64,000 bases of DNA from Zhengitettix transpicula (taxonomy: Eukaryota > Arthropoda > Insecta > Orthoptera > Tetrigidae): the NCBI GenBank assembly GCA_037074705.1, contig CM073596.1, positions 20,992,001 through 21,056,000 on the forward strand. Reading direction: 5' to 3'. Positions 14,096 to 22,170 of this stretch are shown here, one piece after another; positions within the stretch are counted from its first letter, which is position 1, and the number at the start of each line of letters is the position of its first letter. The notes below the pieces were generated by a model. The model worked only from the letters and a program-made list of their open reading frames with translations. It searched no databases and was not told the DNA's origin. The position numbers and the translations under genes were made by a program.

Positions 14096-14328
14096 TTGTA
14101 GATTTAATTCTCGGGTCTCAACCCGGAACAATGGTTTGTTAAATAACAACGTTTCAATGGCAAGCTCCGCCATCGTCATCAGTTAATGACAGTTAACCTG
14201 ATGTCGATGGCGGAGCTTGCCTTCGAAACATAACCTGATGACGATGACGGAGCTTGTCATCGAAACGTTGTTATTTAACAAATAATTGGTCCGGGTTGAG
14301 ACCCGAGAATTATATCTACAACAGATTC
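14096..14328. repeat. large inverted repeat with three hammerhead-like motifs
   Basis: The left arm (14096-14182) and right arm (14235-14328) are reverse complements over most of their length. Shared landmarks are TTGTAGAT.TAATTCTCGGG, GTCTCAACCCGG, TTTGTTAAATAACAACG and GCAAGCTCCG. A third partial copy lies between them. Each contains CTGATGA (or CTGATGT), a hairpin around GGAGCTT, and GAAAC: minus strand 14182-14151, plus strand 14198-14229 and plus strand 14235-14266. The heads of the outer copies point inwards. This looks like the terminus of a palindromic mobile element. Confidence 0.8.
14230..14274 (+). ncRNA. best candidate type I hammerhead ribozyme motif
   Basis: Order seen: ATAAC (stem I, 14230-14234), CTGATGA (14235-14241), one extra C, GATGAC (14243-14248), loop GGAGCTT, GTCATC (14256-14261), GAAACGTT (14262-14269) and GTTAT (14270-14274). 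Stem II has six perfect pairs, and stem I has five, ATAAC with GTTAT. The cleavage triplet would be GTT. The extra C between the CTGATGA core and stem II departs from the usual hammerhead consensus, and stem III is only ACGT with no loop. Known relatives lie in Penelope-like elements and retrozymes. Activity is not established. Confidence 0.5.
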
Positions 14329-14419
14329 ACCGGGAAAGCCGTCGCTCTCTACGTCATTAAGTTTTTGTCATGAATATGAGGTGACTAATTTTTTCGATCT
14401 ATCACAATGATAAAAACTT

Positions 14420-14720
14420 TATTTAGCAGTTTTCTTTCGATTGAGACCAGGCCAACAACTTTTTTTGAGAATGTTTCATCCTCTATTAATAGGACTTCAT
14501 CAGGTGAACGACAGGGTTATTTAGGATTTCGAATGTTACAAATAAATTCATTTATATAATATCAGTTAGTGACAAATATTAATACAATAACTTGGGATTG
14601 TTTATAATTTAATTATAATACTAAATTACTCCAATGTACTCCTGATTAAGTCCGAAATTAAGGATGAAACGTAGTGAAATTATATTTTTCTCAATCGCTT
14701 TGAACATTACTATTTTTTTT
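14420..14720. repeat. second head-to-head pair of hammerhead-like units
   Basis: On the minus strand CTGATGA (14503-14497) is followed by A, GTCC, a ten-base loop, GGAT and GAAAC (14477-14473). On the plus strand CTGATTA (14642-14648) is followed by A, GTCC, a loop GAAATTA (with one more A), GGAT and GAAAC (14666-14670). Both have the same stem and the same extra base before it, and their downstream flanks share TCTCAATCG. The plus copy has T at the critical G8 position and is probably inactive. Confidence 0.5.
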
Positions 14721-14894
14721 CATGCTTATGGTCAATATATTTATTTATTAAAAATTACTTCGCCTCAGTGACAGGGTAAGAAAATGGATGTTGCTCAATC
14801 CTGCAGGTTCAGGTCAGATTAAGTTAGTCTGATATAAAGATATCACTTTCAACTAATCATGACTAACGTCCAATCCCATTTAAGGCATCAGCAA

Positions 14895-15360
14895 TTTTTT
14901 TTTTAGGGCAACAGGCTACATGAGGGTGATCCACATTGGGCAACTCCCCTTTAATAGCATAGGAAGGGATTTGAAAGGGGGGATGCGGAAGGGTAGAGGA
15001 AGGTAGCCAACGGTTACTAGGGCCCCCGGGCTATGGTTTAAGGATCCTACCCGTCATTCGCCTAAAGAAAAATGCAGGGAAAACCCTAGAAAAACCAGCA
15101 TCAGGTAGGTCGGGCATTGGGTACTTGTCCCACGCCTTTCCGATAGCGGAAGAGGAGTTTGCTGTGGGGACGCAGCATTCACTTCTCCGTGCCAGTTTAG
15201 GTGGCAGCTGGCCGACTATTCCAATGGGAATAGTGGACAACTCTTACCGTATACCCAAGGTCTGTGATCCCGGAACATACACCTCTCAGAACAGGCCGAG
15301 GTGCCTCGGCTTGTGTGAACCTTAGTTCAAAAACGGAGAGGAAAAGGCATACCCAAAGAC
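14895..15360 (-). repeat. poly(A)-tailed retroposon family, copy 1 (antisense)
   Basis: This is one of six copies of a dispersed element. On the plus strand it begins with a T run followed by AGGGCAACAGGCTACATGAG, the reverse complement of the 3' end of the family. It continues through GGCAACTCCCCTTTAATAGC and GCCGAGGTGCCTCGGC, and ends at AAAAGGCATACCCAAAG. Its 5' end is truncated and abuts copy 2 in inverted orientation. The poly(A) end suggests retroposition. No clear tRNA-type promoter was found. Confidence 0.85.
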
Positions 15361-15856
15361 GGCAGAACCTTTTAGGAGAGATACGAAGGGGCTACCTTTA
15401 GGTATGTCTTTTCCTCTCCGTTTTTGAACTAAGGTTCCCACAAGCCGAGGCAACTCGGCCTGTTTTGAGAGGTGTATGTTCCGGGGTCACAGACCTTGGG
15501 CATACGGTAAAAGTTGTCCGCTATTCCCATTGGAATAGTCGGCCAGCTGCCTCCTAAACTGGTCGAGGCACGCAGAAGGGAATGCTACGTCCCCACAGCA
15601 AACTCCTCTCCCGCTATCGGAAGGGCGTGGGACAAGTACCAAATGCCCAACCTACCCGATGCAGGTCTTTCTAGGGTTTTCCCTGCATTTCTTTAGGCGA
15701 ATGCCAGGTAGGATCCATAAACCATAGCTACCTTGGCTACCTTCCTCTACCCTTTCGCATCACCCCTTTATAATCCCTTCCTATGCTATTAAAGGGGAGT
15801 TGCCCAATGTGGTTCACCCTCATGTAGCTTGGAGCCCTAAAAAAAACCAAAAAAAA
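15361..15856 (+). repeat. poly(A)-tailed retroposon family, copy 2 (sense)
   Basis: This sense copy runs from GGCAGAACCTTTTAGGAGAG to CCCTAAAAAAAACC. It is fused 5' end to 5' end with copy 1, giving a palindrome of about 960 bases. It carries the conserved frame of the family, seen as IPIGIVGQLPPKL and WDKYQMPNLPDAG at 15514-15696, which stops before the 3' tail. Confidence 0.85.
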
Positions 15857-16980
15857 CCTTCGTGTTCGTGTTTCAACTGTCAGAAATAACAAAATTTCAA
15901 TCTTTTAAAATAATTGTTCATTTTAAAAGAAAATATCGTAACTAATGCTCCAATGGAAGACAAAATTTTAAAAAAATCTGATAATTTGTTTAACTCTACG
16001 AAGGAGAATATTTGGCAAAGGAAACAGGAAGGCTGGCCGTGGGTTCGCATGTTCGGTTGCAGTGAGGGCTGGACGCTGATTTGCATACGGCCGAGGCGTC
16101 GAAGGCGGTCAGTGACCTCAGCAACTGGGCCACGTCACGCTGCGAAATGTGTAGCCACACGCGTCCCCTATGTTTTCGTTTTGCACTACACCAGTGGCAG
16201 TTTCTTTCCGTTTCAACTGTAACCGGCGGCATCAGTGGACGCGAAACACCATCTACAGGACGTTAGAAAAATAGAAACTGGTAAACAATCGGTAATTTTT
16301 TCATTCATATATCCAATGCTGTCTCTCCGGCGTGCATTTCATTCAAGAATTTATCGAATTTGTCAGTTCATTTCGAATAATGAATACGGTTTTAGCCATT
16401 ATTTGGGGTTATAAAGGTGTATGCAGTTGATATAAGTACATGTGATGTACACAATGGAATAAACTATACAGATGTTGAATATATAGCTTTCTGATTCCAG
16501 TTTAAATGATCATAACATACATAATGTTCGTAATATTTTAATTTCTCATGAGAACCCCTTAAATTTTATTAATAAAATCAAATATCCTACTGTTATCTTC
16601 TTTCTAAAACTAATTTTTTTTTATCTTTGTCCCTTATTACAAATTTTTTACATCACAAGTTCCACCAAATTTTTAAAGAATATAAAATATTATATAATTT
16701 ACAGATCTACTAATACACTTACTTTGCCTTACCACAAGGACCCGCTTGATACCCATAGCAAATATTTAGTGGTATACAAAATCTCTTGCTTTGATTGTAT
16801 TCCTGCTGCAAACAGATCTTTATAAATGCTGAAAAAATATCTGACATTCACAAGAATATAAATACGTGGCCTTATGTCAGAAAATTGTGTTTATTAATAA
16901 AACATTAAATAAACGACACGATTAATATGAAAAATTGTAAGTAATATAAAATATTTTGTAAAATGTTGATAAATAATTGC
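15857..16980. other. intergenic sequence, with a GC-richer block at 16020-16262
   Basis: No gene is recognised. Overlapping short frames lie on both strands at 15880-16266, where the sequence is GC-rich and contains CGGCCGAGGCG-like stretches, but none has a motif or splice signals. The rest is AT-rich and featureless. Confidence 0.4.
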
Positions 16981-16994
16981 TATTAATTTTTAAA

Positions 16995-17075
16995 TTGAAG
17001 ATTAAATCTGAAGAGGTTCTTAAATGAAGACGAAACGTTGTTTATTTAATGTTTTGTTAATAAACATAATTTTCT
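16995..17075 (+). repeat. hammerhead-like repeat unit
   Basis: TAAAT (17003-17007), CTGAAGA (17008-17014), an imperfect stem containing TTC and GAA, then GAAACGTT (17032-17039) and GTTTA (17040-17044). TAAAT and GTTTA can form stem I of five pairs, one of them G-U. Stem II is weak. The tail TTTATTTAATG.TTTGTTAATAAACATAAT resembles the flanks of other units in the window. Confidence 0.45.
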
Positions 17076-17189
17076 AGCATTGGACCGTGTATTTGTTTAT
17101 TTAGATCTTTAAAAACTTGAATCTAAGAACATATATCCAATATCAAACTCCACAGTGATAAAAAATCTGTTCTTTCCAAATTTATTATT

Positions 17190-17802
17190 CACTAGCTGGG
17201 TGCCCGGCGTTGCTCGTGTACATAATTATATAAACTCGAAAAAGTATTTAATTGAATACTTAAATATATTCCTTGAGTATTTCAGGATATAATTGTCAAT
17301 TGTCACTCAGTCTTCATACATTACGAAATATTACATTGATGAAATTGTTAGCTAGACTCACAACTAATATAGCGCGAAAATTAACTTACATTTTCCGCAA
17401 GGATGGTAAAGTAATTCGTATTCTTCTTTATTACCATTCGATGAAGTATTGCTGTATAAAATTATACTTTTTATTTAAAGAACATATTTCTGCTTTATTT
17501 CATTCCTAATAAAGGAGATATTTCCTTTGTTCGTTGCGTAGTAACGTCTTTCTCCCGCGTGACGTCATTGTCTCTTGGCGCGCAGTAATTTAATATTTAA
17601 TGATCACGGTTTTTAATTATAATTCTTTCCGCATGTATGCTAGGCGTTTCTCACCCTCACAGTACCGTTTCTCGTATTTTGAAGAATATGTGTACCAATT
17701 TTTGTTGCATTCTGTCCACGCGATAAAATTTGTATAAAGAACAACGTAAATACATACATACATACATACATACAAATATACATCCTTTTTTATTATATAG
17801 GT
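17190..17802 (+). repeat. decayed repeat ending in a CATA microsatellite
   Basis: The block starts near CTAGCTGGGTGCCCGGCG, a GC-rich opening of the kind common at ends of dispersed insect repeats. It includes GCGTAGTAACGTC and TCCCGCGTGACGTCATTG. It ends with about six CATA units (17752-17775) and a TTTTTATTATATAG tail. No coding potential was recognised. The family assignment is uncertain. Confidence 0.35.
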
Positions 17803-18837
17803 TCCAAACATTCATTTGATCGGAAAAAATGCTGAGATTTTAGAGGTTGACACCACGATTCCATGATTATATTTGTAATATTTGTTTTATTAAATCTAAC
17901 ATCACTGTTACTGACGTACAAAGCCATGCAATGATTGATTTTTATTATATATATTTATTATTATTACTATTACATATTATTGTATTATTTATTTTTCCTG
18001 GTCAACTTCCGTTATTCATAAACCTCCGTAACTTTTAATTTATCTATACAATGGAATACCCGACAATAATTTCCACTAATGATTCCACTCCGTGGACTCA
18101 AAATTTCAACTCCAAACCCTGCATATATTAACATTTAATCGCCGGATTTCCATGTCGAAGCTCCTACTATTACCATGTTTCTCCGTGAATACGAGCTGAT
18201 TGAAACGTCTGATTCAATTCTTGCTTTCCACCCCCCCCCTTCCCCCGACGGTGAATTTTTTCCGTCCAAATACAGTGGAATTCGCGATGCAAGTGATTCC
18301 CGTCGACGAGACCTTAATTTCGAATTCAAAATAATTACTATGTCGGAATGCAAAACATAAATATTAAAGTGAATATAAATACAGTAATGTATTAGTTCTT
18401 TTTCTTTAAAAAACATAATTTGGAAATATAATTTCAGATATATAAATATAAAACTAAAGCTTAAATTTATTGTAACGAATTGATTCAATGAAATGAAACT
18501 TAACCTCTCTAAATATACATAACACATTAAAGACTTGATATTATCAGATAAACATTTAAAACCTTTAGCTCCAAAGTATTATTTTTTTATTTTTTTTATT
18601 AGTTATGCAACTATTTTTATAAATAGAGTTGGATTGAGATATAATTTAAACTGAAATTGATCACTTATACTGTCATAAGTTACTAAGATCAGCGAATATT
18701 TTTTTTGGATTTTAGCCAAAAGTCAGAATTTATTTATAAACATTAAAATTTACAATTATTTAACTTAACGTTTCTTTGCTTTGTTTAGGGACTTCTTGAG
18801 ATGTATCTAAAAATAATAACAATCAAAGGATGCATCC
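17803..18837. other. AT-rich intergenic sequence
   Basis: No gene is recognised. A C-run with neighbouring CCCCCGACGG (about 18229-18250) is the only compositional feature. Opposed short frames at 18135-18527 look incidental. Confidence 0.4.
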
Positions 18838-19273
18838 TGTTCCCACAGCCGAGGCACCTCGGTCTGTTTTGAGAGGTGTATGTTTCGGGGTCGCAGACCT
18901 TAGGCATACGGTAAGAGTTGTCCGCTATTCCTATTGGAATAGTCGGCCAGCTGCCTCCTAAACTGGCCAAGGCATGGCGAGGGGTAAGCTGCGACCCCAC
19001 AGAAAACCCCTCAAGCGTCATCGGAAGGGCGTGGGACAAGTACCAAATGCCCGACCTACCTGATGCAGATTTTTATAGGGTTTCTCCTGCATTACTTTTA
19101 GGCGAATGCCGGGTAGGAGCCTTAAACTATAGCCAGGGGGTCCTAGTTAACCCTTGGCTACCTTCCTCTACCCTTCCGCATCCCCCCTTTCAAATCCCTT
19201 TCCTATGCTATAAGAGGGGAGTTGCCACCATGTGGATTACCCTATACATAGCCTGTCTACACACAAAAAAAAC
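18838..19273 (+). repeat. poly(A)-tailed retroposon family, copy 3 (sense)
   Basis: This copy starts within the family at TTCCCACAGCCGAGGCACC, so it lacks about 100 bases of the 5' end. It ends in ACACACAAAAAAAACACC. The frame at 18918 onwards keeps IPIGIVGQLPPKL and AWDKYQMPDLPDA. It is more diverged than copies 1 and 2. Confidence 0.8.
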
Positions 19274-19454
19274 ACCTAAGCATGAATTATATTATTAAAG
19301 AAACGGTTAAAATATGTTTTTATAAAAATCAATAGAAGTTTTGTTGAATAATGAATATGTGCATTTAAGGTTTTGCATTGATTATATCTGGTAGCTTTGC
19401 ACCGAACATAGCTGATATTTTGCGCTCCAATTCAGTAAATTGTAGATTAATATT

Positions 19455-19531
19455 TAGATAAAGAAGTAGCCAAATAACAGATAAAATTAACAACTTTTAT
19501 GCAGTCATTGTTGCTTTCGTCAGGTGGTTCC
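19455..19531 (-). repeat. dispersed repeat, pair with 34991-35056
   Basis: The two stretches share TAGATAA.GAAGTAGCCAA, TAACAGA.AAAATTAA, CATTGTTGC.TTCGTCAGGTG. Read on the minus strand they contain CCTGACGAA.GCAACAATG followed by TTTTGTCTGTTA. They therefore resemble truncated members of the hammerhead-like family, with the CTGACGA core but no GAAAC retained. Confidence 0.6.
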
Positions 19532-19735
19532 AAACCCCATGAGCCCGAAGAAACGACACACCGCGCAAGCCAGGTGATCAACTCAAAAGCGAAGAGAACT
19601 TAAACATGATAAAGGGTTTGCCTAAAAATAAGGTGCAGCAACGTTATTTGCTTACTTCTTTATCTAATGATTATACTTTATACAGAGGCGCTTTATATTT
19701 TATAATTTTTAATTATAAATTGTTTGGTTTCATTT

Positions 19736-20233
19736 TCCTTGCAATGGTGCGTATAATTCATAACTTATTATCTTTGGTCTTTTCTGCTCTTTTGTTTGTT
19801 TGTTGCATGTACGGCCTGGAGTTTGCGGATTCCTCGTCACTCTGTTTCGTGAAGTGACTTGTCCGTCGTTTGTGTTTCCTCCTAGTGTGCGTATGCCAAG
19901 TTTTGTGTTTATTTTTATGTGATGTGTAAATTCTATATTTTATAATAGTTCATTTTCGAATCATTAATTATTTACTAGTACATATTGAATATTTTTATTA
20001 GAACTGTAAATATTATATTATACTCTTAGTATAGTAAAATAATAATTATTTTTATATTATTTTACCTATGTTGGATAGGGATTTTTATGTTAACTTCTAA
20101 TTATTTATAATTGTAGCATTCAATTCTTATATTGTAATTTTATGTTTTGACGAGTCACATTTCCTCATATGAGGACTAATGGAATAAAATAAATAAAATA
20201 AAATTAATTGTCCTTGCAATGGTGCGTATAATT
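19736..20233 (+). mobile_element. 5'-truncated LINE insertion with 23 bp target-site duplication
   Basis: A 23-base sequence starting TCCTTGCAATGGTGCG occurs exactly at 19736-19758 and again at 20211-20233. The 452 bases between end in a tail of AATAAAATAAATAAAATAA units after CATATGAGGACTAATGG. An exact direct repeat with an A-rich simple tail is the signature of target-primed reverse transcription. The insert has no long open frame, as expected for the 3' end of a truncated LINE. The family is not identified. Confidence 0.8.
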
Positions 20234-20560
20234 GATACATGTATTATATTTTAAAATAACAGATATAAATCAACAGAAGTTGACTAGTTGGACACTAGTT
20301 ACCAGAGTCTACGAAAGACGAGGTGCACTTCCTATTTGATGGTACTGTAGTCATGGAATGCTGAATTTACGAAGATTTTTCAACCTTGATACTGTCTCGA
20401 CATGTGGTTTAATGTCCAGGAATAGTGATAAATCCGTAACAACCGACGTGGTTCAGCAGGATACTCTGCGACCACGCACATTCACGTAAATGTACTATCG
20501 TGACGCATCGCCAGACACGATCACGATTCCTACGAAAAATATTGATGGTAGAACTAAGTA
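20234..20560. other. intergenic sequence left of the mariner element
   Basis: No feature is recognised apart from the TA dinucleotide at 20559-20560 that serves as the left target duplication of the mariner element. Confidence 0.4.
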
Positions 20561-21873
20561 CCACAAGGGATCAAAAGGTAAGGTGAAATTGTCATTTAAA
20601 ACTCCCGGGTATTAGGAAGGCAGGTAAATTTTTTTCCTAGGTTGGTAGGACTGTCTATATTATTTGCCAAGCTTCTGTTTGTTAAAAGATTTAATTATCT
20701 CCGAGTTACACGTGTTTTTGTAAACAACCAAAAGTGAATTTTTCGATTTTTACAATGGTTGATTTTAATGAGCAAAGAACTTGCATCAAATTTTGTTTGC
20801 GGAGCGAATATTCTTTTGCGGACACGTTGAAAATGTTGCGGAAGGCCTTTGGTGATCAAACTATGGCTCAAAAAAACGTTTATAAGTGGTACAATGAGTT
20901 CAAAGAGGGCCGAGAACGCGTTGAAGACGAACCGCGCTCCGGACGACCATCAACGTCTACCGACGAGGGCCACGTCCAAAAAATCAAAGATTTGGTGCTT
21001 GAAAATCGTCGATGGACAATTAGAGATCTCGCTGATAGTGTTGGAATATCATTTGGCTCAGCCAAAACCATTTTGAAGAATGTTTAGTGTCTCAAACGCG
21101 TCAAGTCTCGTTTGGTGCCAAAATCGCTCAATTTTTTGGAAAAAAAAACGTCGCGTTGATGTGTGTGAAACTTTGCTGTCTGACTATCAGGACCACTTGA
21201 AATGCATCATTACTGGAGACGAGACTTGGATTTACGCCTACGACCCTGAAACCACCGACCAATCCAGCAAATATCGTTCAAAAGGTGAAGCAAGACCGAA
21301 ATGACCACGGCAAAGTCGATGGAAAATCAAGGTGATGTTGACAGTTTTCTTTGATTATCGTGGTGTGGTGCACTATGAATTCCTTTCGCCGGGCCAAACA
21401 GTCAACAAAGAATATTATTTGAGCGTTATGCGTCGTTTACGTGAAGCTATTCGTCTGAAACGGTCGGAATTATGGGCGAACAACTCTTGGTTCCTTCATC
21501 ACGATAATGCACCATGTCATACTGCATAGGTTCTTCGCGACTTTTTTGCCGAAAACTAGACTCATATCGTTCCTCAACCACCGTATTCGCCTGATTTGGC
21601 TCCGTGCGACTTCTGGCTATTCAGCAAACTCAAAAGGCCAATGCGGGGACGCCGTTTTGACACGATTGAGGAGATAAAAACCGAATCGAAGAAGGTCTTG
21701 AAGGCTATACCGAAAAAAGACTATTCCGACTGTTTCGAGGACTGGGAAAAGCGTTGGATAAAGTGAGTTTTATTAGACGAGGATTACTTTGAAGTGGATG
21801 AAATTGATTTGGAAGAATAAATAAATAATTTATATTTTATAAATAAATTCACCTTACTTTTTGTTCACAGTGG
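20561..21873 (+). mobile_element. mariner transposon, complete ends, TA duplication
   Basis: The element is 1313 bases long and flanked by TA at 20559-20560 and 21874-21875. Its ends are imperfect inverted repeats of about 27 bases: both begin CCAC and share AAAAG.TAAGGTGAA after one small indel. The length, TA target and DD34D transposase inside identify a Tc1/mariner-superfamily mariner. The ends are well preserved, so the copy is younger than most repeats in the window. Confidence 0.93.
20755..21820 (+). pseudogene. mariner transposase, inactivated
   Basis: The ATG at 20755 opens the transposase. The N-terminal helix-turn-helix region holds KMLRKAFGDQTMAQKNVYKW, with PRSGRPST and the second DNA-binding helix WTIRDLADSVGISFG following. 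The catalytic triad is intact: GDETW (Asp codon 21218), HHDNAPCH (21503) and SPDLAPCDFWLF (21608). Codons 2 and 3 have 34 residues between them, as in mariner DD34D. Stops interrupt the frame at 21085 (TAG), 21302 (TGA), 21527 and 21557 (TAG) and 21764 (TGA), and a frameshift lies in the A run at about 21140. The natural TAA is at 21818-21820. The gene cannot make a functional enzyme. Confidence 0.93.
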
Positions 21874-21875
21874 TA

Positions 21876-22009
21876 TGTATCGAATGTAGAATCCGTTCTA
21901 ATAATTAGATAATTATTTCTATTTTTGCCACTGAAACATAGTTTTCGTAAACTGATTGTGGAATATAGGAAGCACTTGCAGGTGTTTGTTTTCAATGCGT
22001 GAGGTGTGA
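21876..22009. other. short AT-rich spacer
   Basis: Nothing is recognised between the mariner element and the GC-rich block that follows. Confidence 0.4.
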
Positions 22010-22170
22010 GGGGGCCATGAATCACCCCCACTCCGCGCCGCCCCTCTGCGTGACTCCCTGGCAACGTCTTCCCCTACAGACGCCGACGTCGGCCATGCGC
22101 GGCGCCCGTCCTCGACCGCTGTCCACTGCAGGACATGCGACCACATGGGGAAGCTAGCTGCTCAGGGGTA
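22010..22170 (+). promoter_or_regulatory. isolated GC-rich block with ATG and strong splice donor
   Basis: This stretch is far richer in GC and CpG than its surroundings, with ACTCCGCGCCGCCC and CATGCGCGGCGCCC. Near its right end an ATG (22135) is followed by eleven codons, reading MRPHGEASCSG, and a consensus donor GGTAAGT at 22167/22168. It could be a promoter with a first exon, for instance of the cadherin downstream. However, the exon would end in phase 0, whereas the first visible cadherin exon needs two bases carried over, so this exact pairing does not work. Confidence 0.3.

Noticed and set aside
17752..17775. CRISPR-like array
   Set aside because: A simple CATA tetranucleotide repeat without spacers.
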